Shown: positions 8,222 through 17,583, counted from the stretch's first letter. The stretch is 64,000 bases of DNA from Desulfobaccales bacterium (GCA_041648175.1 JBAZPO010000006.1:134640-198639); one strand, 5' to 3'. Notes: generated by a model from the sequence alone, not told the origin. Translations and numbers: made by a program.

Positions 8222-9853
8222 TTATTTGAGACTCCTGATGAACTTTCTCCGATCTCGGCCCCGCCTGCCGTAGGCGTAGATCAAATGCTCGACCCGCGGC
8301 CGGTCATCACCGAGATGAAAAGAAAACGCCCGGTCTTCAATGACCCGGTCGGCCACGGTCATCCGTTCGTGTTGCCGCCGGTGCTCCATCCAGGTTTCCA
8401 TAATAAAGGTTTCTATAAAGCGGCCCGGATTGGTGGTATCCTGAAACAGCCCCCAGCGGATGGCGCCGTCGCGGCGCCGGATGACGCCCAAGGCCCGCAT
8501 GGCCTGGGCAAATTCTCGGGCCTCCCGGAGGTTAATCAGGTACTCCACCGTTACCAAAACTGGACCTTGTTCCGGTTTGGGCTCAAGGATCAGGTGAGGT
8601 TCAGGCCAGTGGAGAGACGGAGTCAGGTCCGAGTCCTCATCCAGGATGACCCGATAGCGGATGGCGGCCAGGAGCCCCAGAACCAGACCTCCGGCGGAGT
8701 AGAGCAGGGCGGCCTTGAGGTCTTGATGCGTGGCCACCGCGCCCCAAATGACGCTGCCGCCACTCAAGCCGCCGGCAAAAACCAGCATAAAGACGGCCAG
8801 TACCCGGGCCCGCACCCAGGCCGGGACCGCAATCTGGATGGCCACATTGAAGATGGAAACTATCACCAGCCAGGCGCAGCCACTGACCACCATGGCCATT
8901 ACCAAGACCATCATGGTGGGCACCAGAGCCAGGACCGCGATCATAGCGGCGGCGAGTATGGTCATGCCGGCCAATAGGACCTCGCCGGGAATCAGGCGTT
9001 GCATCCGGGGCAAAAGTAAGGCGCCGCCCACCGCGCCGGCCCCGAAACATCCCAAGAGGATGCCGTAGTCGGCGGAACTGCCGCCCAGTTCATAGCGGAC
9101 CACCAGGGGGAGAAGCGCCCACAGGGAGCTGCTAAAAAAGATGAAGATACCGACCCGCCAAAGCACGGCCTGTAACTTCGGGGAATGGCGGACATAGCGC
9201 AGCCCGGTGTGGATGGCGGCGGCCATGCGTTCCGCGGGCAAAGCGGTGTCGGTGACCGGGCGCTCCCAGCGGTACAAGACCACCATTACCGCCAGGAAAG
9301 AAAGGGCATTGAGGGCAAAGGTGGCTCCGGCTCCGGCTGTGGCCACGAGGATGCCTCCCAGCGCCGGTCCCACGGCCCGGGATACATTAAATCCGGCGCC
9401 GTTCAAGGAAATGGCCTGGGTCAGTTCGCAACGGGGCACCAGTTCGGGCATAATGGCCTGCCAGGCCGGGGCATTCATGGCGGCGCCCAGGCCCAGCAGA
9501 AAGGTGAAACTCAGCAGCACCCACGGCGAGGCGGCCCCCAGGAAAGTCAGGGCGGCCAGGAGTGCTGCGGCCACCATCATCCAGGCCTGGGTCACCAAGA
9601 GCAGCCAGCGACGGTCGATAATATCCGCCAGGGCCCCGGCGGGCAGCGCCAACAGGAACATGGGCAAGATGCTGGCGGCCTGGACCAGGGCCACCATAAC
9701 CGGAGAGGTGGAGAGCGACGTCATGAGCCAGGCCGCGCCCACGCTTTGCATAAAGGTGCCGATATTGGAAACAATGGTGGCAATCCATAAGGCCCGGAAC
9801 ACCGGATGGCTGAAGGGGATCCAAGGCGAGATGGCGGCAGCGGCAGTTTTCAT
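8222..9853 (-). CDS. MFS exporter with C-terminal monooxygenase-like domain (MFS_3 family)
   Basis: A 543-residue inner-membrane transporter. Residues about 1-400 hold twelve hydrophobic helices, with the loop motif GALADIIDRRWLL between helices 2 and 3 and GPALGGILV at helix 5. These are typical of the enterobactin-exporter-like 'transmembrane secretion effector' group. The last 120 residues (GAIRWGLFQDTTNPGRFIE, then MEHRRQHERMTVADR) form the soluble tail characteristic of that group. The start at 9853 has a weak ribosome site, and a longer reading from 9916 cannot be excluded. It is followed by two small membrane protein genes. The substrate is unknown. Confidence 0.88.
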   Translation of the reverse strand: MKTAAAAISPWIPFSHPVFRALWIATIVSNIGTFMQSVGAAWLMTSLSTSPVMVALVQAASILPMFLLALPAGALADIIDRRWLLLVTQAWMMVAAALLAALTFLGAASPWVLLSFTFLLGLGAAMNAPAWQAIMPELVPRCELTQAISLNGAGFNVSRAVGPALGGILVATAGAGATFALNALSFLAVMVVLYRWERPVTDTALPAERMAAAIHTGLRYVRHSPKLQAVLWRVGIFIFFSSSLWALLPLVVRYELGGSSADYGILLGCFGAGAVGGALLLPRMQRLIPGEVLLAGMTILAAAMIAVLALVPTMMVLVMAMVVSGCAWLVIVSIFNVAIQIAVPAWVRARVLAVFMLVFAGGLSGGSVIWGAVATHQDLKAALLYSAGGLVLGLLAAIRYRVILDEDSDLTPSLHWPEPHLILEPKPEQGPVLVTVEYLINLREAREFAQAMRALGVIRRRDGAIRWGLFQDTTNPGRFIETFIMETWMEHRRQHERMTVADRVIEDRAFSFHLGDDRPRVEHLIYAYGRRGRDRRKFIRSLK

Positions 9854-10017
9854 GGTAGAGGCAAGGACGGTTGTTTGTTTTAAAATCAGCCTCGATTTCT
9901 CAACCGCAGAGGGCACTTATTTCAATATAAGCATCGATCCGGGTTTGTCATGCCTGTAAGGGTTTTAGGGGTTGATGACGGATAACGGCAATATGGTTAA
10001 TGAAATTATGCGGGCAG

Positions 10018-10050
10018 GGAAAACGGGGGCCTGAGTTCCTCAGACCCCCG
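10018..10050 (-). terminator. Terminator of hcp
   Basis: Stem CGGGGGTCTGAG / CTCAGGCCCCCG with one mismatch on the minus strand, followed by TTTT. It lies 20 bases after the hcp stop codon. Confidence 0.85.
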
Positions 10051-10070
10051 CGGCTTACGATGCGTTGGAA

Positions 10071-11699
10071 TTAACCCAGGATGGCCTTCAGGTCCTCATC
10101 CGGGGTGGTGATGGGCATGATGTTGAAGTTCTTCACCAGCACGTCCAGGACGTTGGGAGTGATGAAGGCCGGGAGGCTGGGTCCCAGGCGGATGTTCTTG
10201 ATGCCCAGGTAAAGGAGAGTCAGCAAGATGGCCACCGCTTTCTGTTCGTACCAGGAGCAGATGATGGACAGGGGCAGGTCGTTGACTCCCACCCCGAAGG
10301 CGTTGGCCAGGGCCAGGGCGATTTGCACCGCGGAGTAGGCATCGTTGCACTGGCCTATGTCCAACAGCCGGGGGATGCCGCCGATGTCGCCCAGCTCTTT
10401 GTCAAAGAAGCGGAACTTGCCGCAGGCCAGGGTCATGACCACGGTATCCTTGGGGGTCTTCTCCACGAACTCGGTAAAGTAGTTGCGGGTGGGCTTGGCC
10501 CCGTCGCAGCCGCCCACCAGGAAGAAGTGGCGGATTTGCTTGTTCTTGACTGCGTCGATGACCGCTCCCGCCACGCCCAGGACGGCGTTCCGGGCAAAAC
10601 CGGTCATGACGGACTTGCCATTGCTGTCCTCGGCAAACCCCGGCATGGCCAGGGCCTTGTCTATCACCGGCTTAAAATTGAGATCCGGGATGTGGGTGAT
10701 GCCGGGCCAGCCCACCAGACCCCGGGTGAACAGGTTGGGGGCATAAATCTCCTGAGGCCGCTGGATGCAGTTGGTGGTCATGACGATGGCGCCGGGGAAC
10801 TGGGGGAATTCCTTGGCCTGGTTCTGCCAGGCGGTGCCGAAGTGGCCGTAGAAATGGGGATACTTCTTGAGACCGGGGTAGCCGTGGCAGGGGAGCATCT
10901 CGCCGTGGGTATAGACGTTGATACCTTTGCCTTCGCTCTGTTTCAGGATCTCTTCCAAATCCAGGAGGTCGTGCCCGGAAACCAGGATGGCCTTGCCTTT
11001 CTTATGCCCCAGGGGGACCTTGGTGGGCACCGGGTGGCCGTAGCGGCCGGTGTTGGCCGCGTCAAGCAATTCCATAGTCCGCAAGTTGATCTCGCCGCAT
11101 TTCAACACCAGCGCCAAGGCGTCGTTCAAGCCCATATCTTTGGCCGCGGTGGCGGCCAGACCCTCGTGGATGAAGGCATAGACCTTTTCGTCTTCTTGCC
11201 CCAAAATCCGGGCGTGATCGGCGTAGGCGCAGACTCCCTTAATGCCGAAAAGCAGGGTGTGTTTGAGGGCCAGGATATCGGGGTCAGCGGCGGGATAGGA
11301 TTTGAGGCCCACCGTTTCCGCCTGTTTCAGCAAACCTTCCAGGGTGGCTTCGGGCTTTAAGGTGGCGGGACCCGCGCCTACATCCACCTTGCCGCCCGCC
11401 TTGGCGACTTTGGCTTTCAGTTGTTCCCTGAGTTCGACGCTCTTTTTGATCAACTTGACCAGGCGCTCGGGGTCGAAGTCCACGTTGGTCAGGGTCGAAA
11501 ACGCCGCCTCGCAGGTGAAAACGTTGATATCCCGGTCGCTGACGCCCTTTTTACGACCTTCTACAGCCACCTGCGCCAGGCCCTGAAGACTATAAATCAA
11601 TAAATCCTGGAGGGCCGCCACTTCGGGATTCTTACCGCAGACACCCTGAATGGTACAGCCCTCGCCTTTAGCCGCTTGTTCGCATTGATAACAAAACAT
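10071..11699 (-). CDS. hcp: Hydroxylamine reductase / hybrid-cluster protein
   Basis: A 542-residue cytoplasmic iron-sulfur-oxygen protein that reduces hydroxylamine to ammonia and, in studied bacteria, NO to N2O. The start at 11699 follows AGGAGG. The N-terminal cluster motif is Cys3, Cys6, Cys15 and Cys21, the arrangement of the strict-anaerobe (Desulfovibrio) class. Later motifs for the hybrid cluster include HGEMLPCHGYP, NCIQRP, VGGCDGA and LACGKFRF. The length is normal. It is a single-gene unit with its own terminator; no partner reductase gene (hcr) is next to it, as is usual for this class. Confidence 0.97.
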   Translation of the reverse strand: MFCYQCEQAAKGEGCTIQGVCGKNPEVAALQDLLIYSLQGLAQVAVEGRKKGVSDRDINVFTCEAAFSTLTNVDFDPERLVKLIKKSVELREQLKAKVAKAGGKVDVGAGPATLKPEATLEGLLKQAETVGLKSYPAADPDILALKHTLLFGIKGVCAYADHARILGQEDEKVYAFIHEGLAATAAKDMGLNDALALVLKCGEINLRTMELLDAANTGRYGHPVPTKVPLGHKKGKAILVSGHDLLDLEEILKQSEGKGINVYTHGEMLPCHGYPGLKKYPHFYGHFGTAWQNQAKEFPQFPGAIVMTTNCIQRPQEIYAPNLFTRGLVGWPGITHIPDLNFKPVIDKALAMPGFAEDSNGKSVMTGFARNAVLGVAGAVIDAVKNKQIRHFFLVGGCDGAKPTRNYFTEFVEKTPKDTVVMTLACGKFRFFDKELGDIGGIPRLLDIGQCNDAYSAVQIALALANAFGVGVNDLPLSIICSWYEQKAVAILLTLLYLGIKNIRLGPSLPAFITPNVLDVLVKNFNIMPITTPDEDLKAILG

Positions 11700-11959
11700 G
11701 GTCAACCTCCTGAATTCTCTATTTTGAAAAACCCTTTGATCTGACTGGGCTTGAACCAAGGTTACAGGTAATTTAATGCCAGCCCCGCCATGCCGCCTTG
11801 ACTTAAGACAAAAGTTTCAACATTTTCTCAGCGCTGGGGAAAATTAGTCTCAATACGAAGATTTTGGAGGCCTTTGGGGCGGAGCACTGAGGCAGGAAAT
11901 GCCACCTCCTTGAGGACTATTGACAAAATTGTTAGCCTCAAAGATAGACATTAATTTAC

Positions 11960-11985
11960 AAAAAACCACCCTCCGGTGATTTTTT
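11960..11985 (-). terminator. Terminator of the MerR-family gene
   Basis: CACC/GGTG stem with loop CTCC, flanked by an A run and a T run, so it could act in both directions. It lies about 60 bases after the minus-strand MerR gene. The rest of the gap up to the hcp start (11700-11959) probably holds the hcp promoter; no operator was recognised. Confidence 0.7.
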
Positions 11986-12043
11986 GCGGTTGGGAAACTC
12001 CGACAAGGGCCAGGACCCGTGAGGTAATTTCCGGACGGTAGCG

Positions 12044-12406
12044 CTATTCCAGGATTTCCTTGAGGGCCAGCAACTCGTCTCGGATGGACTTGAGGAGAGT
12101 CAACACCTGGTTGTCCATGGGGACGGGGAAGGGTCGGGACGGCAGCAAGCGATGCTGCTCCGGCTTGTAGTGCATCTGGCGGCGCATGGCTGCCAGGCTC
12201 AGTTTTTCTTCTTCACGCAGACGCTTGATTTCAAAGATAAGCTGGATATCGGCAGGGCGGTAGAGGCGGTGGCGAGAGCCGCGGCGGTTGGGTTTCAGGA
12301 GTTTGCCCTGGTTCTCCCAATACCGCAGCACATGGGTTTTCACCCCGGTGATACGGCTTACCTCACCGATGGTGTAAAAGGCTTTGCGGGGGATATCCTC
12401 TTCCAC
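12044..12406 (-). CDS. MerR-family transcriptional regulator
   Basis: A 120-residue DNA-binding protein with a GTG start at 12406. The N-terminal winged helix is typical: YTIGEVSRITGVKTHVLRYW, then the RLYRPADIQLI segment. A short coiled-coil C-terminus (LKSIRDELLALKEILE) has no Cys and no ligand domain, as in the HspR/GlnR-like or bacteriophage-type small MerR proteins. The target is unknown. A dispersed repeat sits directly upstream. Confidence 0.88.
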   Translation of the reverse strand: MEEDIPRKAFYTIGEVSRITGVKTHVLRYWENQGKLLKPNRRGSRHRLYRPADIQLIFEIKRLREEEKLSLAAMRRQMHYKPEQHRLLPSRPFPVPMDNQVLTLLKSIRDELLALKEILE

Positions 12407-12431
12407 GCTCTCCGTTACGAGCCTCTATTGA

Positions 12432-12570
12432 GAAAAGTTCAAGGTTCAAGGTTCAAAGTTAACATAGTGTGCACACCGCGCTGCATTACCCAGGATTACG
12501 GCGGGCACGGAGGCCCGCCCCACCGGATTTTTCATGGTTTTGAGAAAGCCAAAAGGCTCTGGCGCGACTG
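12432..12570. repeat. Dispersed intergenic repeat, copy B
   Basis: Starts with the same GTTCAAG triple run as copy A (1560), then an insertion with GTGCACACCGCG, a GGCGGGC/GCCCGCC hairpin, the TTTCATGGTTTTGAGA block, AGCCAAAAGGCTC and GCGACTG. Identical blocks occur in the same order as in copy A; the central hairpin word differs. Confidence 0.75.
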
Positions 12571-12635
12571 CAATAATAAGTTGATCAAATGAAGCTTTTG
12601 TAGCTCGGTGATGGATCAAGCCTTTTAAACCGATC

Positions 12636-14765
12636 TTACCCCAAGAAGATTCGGGCGTCCAGCGCTGCGGCCCCCTTGCCTGCCTCGAACACCACAAAAG
12701 GATTGATATCCAGTTCTTTCAGCTCAGAGAAATCCAGGACCATCTGGGAGAGGCGCTCCAGGGATTCTACGATGGCGGCCAGGTCCGCCGGGGGTTCGCC
12801 CCGAAAACTCGTCAGGGTGCGGTAGCCCTTGAGCCCCTGGATCATTTTCAGGGCCCAATCCTCGGAGATGGGGGCCAACTGAAAGTTGACATCCCGGAAC
12901 ACCTCCACAAAAGTGCCCCCCAGGCCGAACATCAAAAGCGGCCCGAAATGCGGATCCCGGCTCATCCCTAAGATAGTCTCCCTGCCTTTGGGCATCATTT
13001 TTTGCACCATCATGCCCTGGATGTCGGCCCCTGGGTGGGCTCGGGTAACCGATGCCCGGATTTCATCAAAAGCCCGCCGAACCTCCTCGCCGTTGGCCAG
13101 GTTAAGTTTCACCCCGCCCACGTCGAATTTGTGGATAACATCGGGGGAGACGATTTTCAAGGCCACGGGATAGCCTATATCTGTGGCCGCCTGAGACGCC
13201 TGGTCTGCATCATGGGCCCAATAAAAGGGGACCCCCGGGAAGCCGTAAGCCTGGAAGATTTCATGGGCTTCGGGCTCCAGGACGAATTTGCGGCCGGCCG
13301 CTTTGACGCGGTCCAACACCGCTTTCACTCTGCCGCGATCGACGTCCTCGAAGGTCTTCACATCATACCGGTCCCGGTGAATATTGGCGGCATAGCGGGC
13401 CATGGCGCCCATGCCCCGGGCCGCCTCTTCAGGGAAGTGGTAGTGGGGGAGTTTAGCTTTGGACCAGATGGCCAGAGTCTCCTCGATTTCTCCCAGTGCC
13501 ATCTGGCAGACCAGGGTGGGTTTTTTATACACGGGAGCCACTTCGGCCACCGTAGAGGCGATGGCCGCCAGGTTGGTCATGAGCTGGGGGGTGGAGATGA
13601 CGATGACCCCGTCCACGTTGGCATCTTTCAACACACCCTCCAGGGCGATCCGATACCGGTCTTCACGGGCATCCCCCAAAACATCCACCGGGTTGTGCAC
13701 GTTGGCCGCAGGGGGAAGCCCGGCTTTAAGTTTGGCCACGGTCTGATCCTCAAATTCGGCAATCTCCAGGCCGTAACGCACCGCGGCGTCGGTGGTCATA
13801 ATGCCTAAGCCCCCGGCATTGGTGACGATGGCCACCCGGTTGCCTTTGGGGAGCGGCTGGGCGGAAAACGCCAGGGCATAATCGAACAACTCCTCCAAGG
13901 ATTCCACCCGGAGGACGCCGCACTGGGCAAACAGAGCGTCATAGGCCTCATCGGAACCGGCCAGGGCCCCGGTATGGGACGAAGCCGCCCGGGCCCCCGC
14001 CGCGGTCCGGCCGGATTTGATAGCCAGGATGGGCTTTTTATTCCCCTTTTCGCCGGTAATCTCCCGGGCCAGTTGGAAGAAACGCTTGGGGTCGGTAAGG
14101 TCCTCCAGATAAAACGCGATAACGTCGGTCAGCGGATCATCTTTCAAATAGGCCAGAAAGTCGTTTTCATTGAGGTCGGCCTTGTTACCCACCGACACGA
14201 ACTTGGATAGGCCGATCTCCTCTCCTTGGGCGTACTCCAGGGCCGCCACCCCTACCGCGCCACTTTGGGACACCAGGGCAATGTTGCCGGCGCGGGGCAT
14301 CAGCCGCGCAAACGAGCCGTTGAGGGAAACCTCGGGGTTAGTGTTGATGATCCCCAGGCAGTTGGGGCCCAGCAGACGGATGCCATGGTCCCGGGCGGCT
14401 TTAAGAACCTCCTGCTCCTGCTGTACACCAGCGCCGCCCAACTCCTTGAAACCCGCGGTGATGACGATGGCGGCCTTGATGCCCTTTTGGGCGCATTCCT
14501 CCATGGCGGCAGGGACTTGGGCGCTGGGGACGATGATGATGCTCAGGTCCACCTCGTCCGGGATCTCCAAAACGGAGGGAAAGGCTTTGACGCTCATGAC
14601 GCTGGGGGCTTTGATATTAACCGGGTACACGACCCCGGCATAGCCGTGTTTAAAGACATTGGCAAATACCGCTTGGCCCACGCTGCCGGGCCGGTTGGTA
14701 GCGCCGATGACCGCCACGGAGCGGGGTGCAAAAAGGACGTTGAGATCCTGCGGATTAGGTTCCAT
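12636..14765 (-). CDS. ADP-forming acyl/acetyl-CoA synthetase, fused alpha-beta
   Basis: A 709-residue enzyme that interconverts acyl-CoA + ADP + Pi and acid + CoA + ATP. Residues 1-135 are a CoA-binding fold (SVAVIGATNRPGSVG). Residues 140-460 are the succinyl-CoA-ligase-like part with the phospho-His motif SHTGALAG (His264). The last 230 residues are an ATP-grasp domain (ALKIVSPDVIHKFDVGGVKL, FGLGGTFVEV, ELDINPFV). The start at 14765 has AAAGG 7 bases upstream. It overlaps the end of the hydrogenase protease gene by 11 bases, so it is translationally coupled to the hydrogenase operon. A paralog is at 54563-56593. Acetate is a likely but unproven substrate. Confidence 0.93.
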   Translation of the reverse strand: MEPNPQDLNVLFAPRSVAVIGATNRPGSVGQAVFANVFKHGYAGVVYPVNIKAPSVMSVKAFPSVLEIPDEVDLSIIIVPSAQVPAAMEECAQKGIKAAIVITAGFKELGGAGVQQEQEVLKAARDHGIRLLGPNCLGIINTNPEVSLNGSFARLMPRAGNIALVSQSGAVGVAALEYAQGEEIGLSKFVSVGNKADLNENDFLAYLKDDPLTDVIAFYLEDLTDPKRFFQLAREITGEKGNKKPILAIKSGRTAAGARAASSHTGALAGSDEAYDALFAQCGVLRVESLEELFDYALAFSAQPLPKGNRVAIVTNAGGLGIMTTDAAVRYGLEIAEFEDQTVAKLKAGLPPAANVHNPVDVLGDAREDRYRIALEGVLKDANVDGVIVISTPQLMTNLAAIASTVAEVAPVYKKPTLVCQMALGEIEETLAIWSKAKLPHYHFPEEAARGMGAMARYAANIHRDRYDVKTFEDVDRGRVKAVLDRVKAAGRKFVLEPEAHEIFQAYGFPGVPFYWAHDADQASQAATDIGYPVALKIVSPDVIHKFDVGGVKLNLANGEEVRRAFDEIRASVTRAHPGADIQGMMVQKMMPKGRETILGMSRDPHFGPLLMFGLGGTFVEVFRDVNFQLAPISEDWALKMIQGLKGYRTLTSFRGEPPADLAAIVESLERLSQMVLDFSELKELDINPFVVFEAGKGAAALDARIFLG

Positions 14766-15297
14766 TATTTTGCCTTTCTGGTATATGGCAAGAGGGTTGT
14801 TTGGCCTTGCCGGTCTGCCGCTCTCCCCAAGCCTGAATTTCCTGGGCGATGCGCCGGGCCGCTTCCGGGATGGCTGCGGCCACGGCCGGGGATAAGCCGT
14901 CACCGAGAGCAAAATTTTGCCCCTCAATCCCGTAAATAATGAGAACGGGCGGCAGTTCCTGAAAAAGGCGGCCCAGGGCTACGGCTTCAGCCACTCCCCA
15001 GCCGTGCGAAGACGCCGGCGAGGCTACCGGGAAGGTGGCCGCGGGGTCGTGCGCGTCAAAGCGATAAATGGCCCCCGGGGGGCCGCCGGCTACCACGGCG
15101 TCCACGACAATTACCCGGGGGGCGCCCTGCCAGGCGTCGGCGAGCGTGGTGCCCGTTCCCGGGCTCTCGGCAATCTCCGCATAGGCGAAATTTTCTTTCC
15201 GCAAGCGCTGGGCTATCATCAGACCCGCAGCATCGTCCCCCCGCCAGGCATTGCCGACGCCGATAACCTTAATAAGAGTTTTGGGGCGGATATGCAT
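14755..15297 (-). CDS. NiFe hydrogenase maturation protease
   Basis: A 180-residue endopeptidase of the HycI/HyaD/HoxW family that cuts the C-terminal tail of the hydrogenase large subunit after nickel insertion. Motifs: GVGNAWRGDDAAGLMIAQRL (nickel-sensing Glu/Asp region), VVDAVVAGGPPG and ASPASSHGWGVAEAV. The frame is open further upstream to 15405, but that part is encoded by a palindromic repeat, so the start is put at ATG 15297 (ATG 15309 is possible). It lies directly after hydA, whose C-terminus has the matching cleavage site, and its end overlaps the synthetase gene. Confidence 0.85.
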   Translation of the reverse strand: MHIRPKTLIKVIGVGNAWRGDDAAGLMIAQRLRKENFAYAEIAESPGTGTTLADAWQGAPRVIVVDAVVAGGPPGAIYRFDAHDPAATFPVASPASSHGWGVAEAVALGRLFQELPPVLIIYGIEGQNFALGDGLSPAVAAAIPEAARRIAQEIQAWGERQTGKAKQPSCHIPERQNNGT

Positions 15298-15313
15298 GGT
15301 GATAAGCATTATC

Positions 15314-15342
15314 GTAGGGGCGGGTTTGAAACCCGCCCCTAC
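15314..15342. repeat. GTAGGGGCGGGTTT-type palindrome
   Basis: Perfect hairpin with GTAGGGGCGGGTTT arms, between hydA and the protease start. A near-identical copy is at 62351-62379. It may destabilise or stabilise the message here. Confidence 0.85.
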
Positions 15343-15465
15343 AGGAAGATACGCCGCCCAGAGCGGCAGTGCCGCAAAGTAAGCGCCGGGAAAACCTCTT
15401 CTCAATCAAGATAAGGAGGATCCTCCCGGCGCTCAAGCAGCTTCACCATTTTTTTCCGCAGCGGG

Positions 15466-16755
15466 CTACCGGCGCTCGAATTTGACCTTCAAGAAATGGG
15501 TGGCGCAGGAGATGCAGGGGTCGTAGTTGCGCACCATCTGCTCGCACTGCCAGGTAAGTTTTTCGTCAGGCAAATCCAGGCGCTGGGATACGAAGTGGAA
15601 CAGATCATCTTCGATGATCCCCTGATTCTGAGAGGTGGGCGGCACGATCTTGGCCTCCTGGATGACGCCGTCCGTATCTATCCGGTAACGGTGATAGAGC
15701 AACCCCCGGGGGGCTTCGGTCGCGGCGCAGCCAACTGCGGCCCGGGGCTCAACCGAGACTGCGGGGGCCTCCGGCCGTTCGTAAGCCTCGATGATGCTCA
15801 AGGCTTCCTCCACGGCGTAAAGCGTTTCCACGGCCCGGACGATGATGCTCTTAAAGGGATTTTTGCAGACCGGCCCCAGGCCGGCCTCCCGGGCCGTTTC
15901 CTGGGCCAGGGGCGTGAGCCGGTCAAAGTTCAGGTTGTAGCGGGCCAGAGGACCGGCAAAATAGGCGCCCCGTTCTTTTATGGTGGAGTGCAGGGCGTGG
16001 CTGTAAGGCACGTGCTCTTCCACGAAGTGCTGCTCATAGTCCTGGACTTCGAGGTTCAGCCCACAACTTGACACCACCCGGCCTTCGTTGAAGGGATATT
16101 CGCTCTCGTGGCGCAGCGCGACAAATTCGTAATCCCGCTCAAACTCCGGGAAGGTAAAGCCGCCCACCCAGCGCACCGCTTTGACGGCCGCGTCCCGGGC
16201 CCACTTGAGTTTTTCTGCCAGGGGAGCCAGATCCCGCTTATGGGGCACCTTATAGAAGCCGCCCACCCGGATGTTGATGGGATGAATCTCCCGGCCGCCC
16301 AGGGTGCTGACGATGTCGTTGCCCACTTTTTTGAGCTGCAGCCCCATCTTCACGGTGTCGGGGTGGTCCTGGGCCATGCCGATGGCGTCCTGGTAGCCCA
16401 GAAAGTCCGGGGCATGGAGCATGAAGACGTGGAGGCCGTGAGACTCGATCCATTCGCCGCAGTACAACAGCCGCCGCAAGGCCCGGAGGGGGCCGGTGAC
16501 CGTCACCTTAAGGGCGCGTTCCATGGCGTGCACCGCACTCATCTGGTAGGCCACCGGGCAGATGCCGCAGATGCGGGAAGTGATGTCCGGGGCCTCGGTG
16601 AAGTTGCGCCCCTTAAGAAAAGCCTCAAAGAAGCGGGGCGGCTCAAAAATCTTCAACTGCACCCGGGTGACGGCGTTATCCTTAATTTGGATGTTCAGGC
16701 CGCCTTCGCCTTCCACCCGGGCCAGATATTTGACGGTGATGGCTTTAGTGGTCAT
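15466..16755 (-). CDS. hydA: NiFe hydrogenase group 3b, large (alpha) subunit
   Basis: A 429-residue catalytic subunit of an NADP(H)-linked cytoplasmic hydrogenase (sulfhydrogenase type). The nickel-iron site Cys pairs are seen as RICGICP near residue 60 and DPCISCATH near the C-terminus. The latter is followed by a 9-residue tail (FLKVKFERR) that the neighbouring protease would remove after His. Start ATG 16755 overlaps the small-subunit gene by 11 bases. The length fits group 3b. It catalyses H2 oxidation and evolution; sulfur reduction has been shown for archaeal relatives only. Confidence 0.96.
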   Translation of the reverse strand: MTTKAITVKYLARVEGEGGLNIQIKDNAVTRVQLKIFEPPRFFEAFLKGRNFTEAPDITSRICGICPVAYQMSAVHAMERALKVTVTGPLRALRRLLYCGEWIESHGLHVFMLHAPDFLGYQDAIGMAQDHPDTVKMGLQLKKVGNDIVSTLGGREIHPINIRVGGFYKVPHKRDLAPLAEKLKWARDAAVKAVRWVGGFTFPEFERDYEFVALRHESEYPFNEGRVVSSCGLNLEVQDYEQHFVEEHVPYSHALHSTIKERGAYFAGPLARYNLNFDRLTPLAQETAREAGLGPVCKNPFKSIIVRAVETLYAVEEALSIIEAYERPEAPAVSVEPRAAVGCAATEAPRGLLYHRYRIDTDGVIQEAKIVPPTSQNQGIIEDDLFHFVSQRLDLPDEKLTWQCEQMVRNYDPCISCATHFLKVKFERR

Positions 16756-17539
16756 GGGCTGCGCTCTCCTGGCGAAAGGCGGGGGCGTTGGCGTAAAAGG
16801 CCCGGAAGGCCCGCACCAAGTTGGCTTCGCTCATGCCCAGCTTTTGACTGAACCAGGCGGCCAAGGCCGCGGTGTTGGGGGTTTCCTTGGGGCCGTAACA
16901 GCCATAACAGCCGCGGTGGTAGGTCGGACACAGCGCCCCGCAGCCGGCATGAGTCACGGGTCCCAGGCAGGGGGTGCCCATCACCATTACGCAGATATTG
17001 CCCCGGTTCTTGCAGTCGATACAAACACTGTGCGATCTGGCCACAGGGGGCCGCCCTTGCAGAAAGAGGCTCACCGCTTCAAGGAGCTGATGCTTGTTAA
17101 TGGGGCAGCCGTTCAGACCGAAATCCACCTTGACGTGGGCCGAAATAGGAGTGGATTCCTTCAGGGTGTCGATATACTCAGGTTTGGAGTACACCGCGTT
17201 GACGAAGTCGTTGACATCCGTAAAATTACGCAAAGCCTGGATGCCTCCGGAGTTGGCGCAGGTGCCGATAGTTATGAGATACTTGGAAGCCCGGCGCACA
17301 TGCTTGATCACCTCGGCGTCGTGGGGGGTAGTGATGGAGCCGTCCACCAGGGTTAAATCATAGGGGCCTTTCACCATGGCCCGGGAGGCCTCAACAAAAT
17401 AGGCGATCTCCAGTTCGCCGGCCACGGCGAGGAGCTCGTCTTCGCAATCCAGGAGGGACAACTGACAGCCGTCGCAGGAAGCGAATTTCCACACGGACAG
17501 CTTCGGCTTACTTTTCTTGGGGGTCATTTTTACACCCAT
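16745..17539 (-). CDS. hydD: NiFe hydrogenase group 3b, small (delta) subunit
   Basis: A 264-residue subunit carrying three iron-sulfur clusters that relay electrons from the NiFe site. The proximal cluster Cys lie in FASCDGCQLSLLDCEDELL and GTCANSGG. Medial and distal clusters use CIDCKNRGNIC, PCLGPV and GCGALCPTYHRGCYGCYGP. There is no twin-Arg signal, so it is cytoplasmic. ATG 17539 is given; ATG 17527 is an alternative. It overlaps hydA and lies 44 bases after the micro-ORF at 17584-17685. Confidence 0.96.
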   Translation of the reverse strand: MGVKMTPKKSKPKLSVWKFASCDGCQLSLLDCEDELLAVAGELEIAYFVEASRAMVKGPYDLTLVDGSITTPHDAEVIKHVRRASKYLITIGTCANSGGIQALRNFTDVNDFVNAVYSKPEYIDTLKESTPISAHVKVDFGLNGCPINKHQLLEAVSLFLQGRPPVARSHSVCIDCKNRGNICVMVMGTPCLGPVTHAGCGALCPTYHRGCYGCYGPKETPNTAALAAWFSQKLGMSEANLVRAFRAFYANAPAFRQESAAHDH

Positions 17540-17583
17540 AGCTTTACTCTTTTTCGACGTTTCTTCTTTGAAAATATTGTTGT

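Noticed and set aside
10065..11360. 431-codon open frame on the plus strand
   Set aside because: It lies wholly antisense to hcp, is Gly/His/Gln-rich without any family likeness, and follows from the codon bias of the real gene.
15298..15405. N-terminal extension of the hydrogenase protease
   Set aside because: The added residues (including the VGAGFKPAP word) are the translation of a palindromic repeat; family likeness begins only at ATG 15297.
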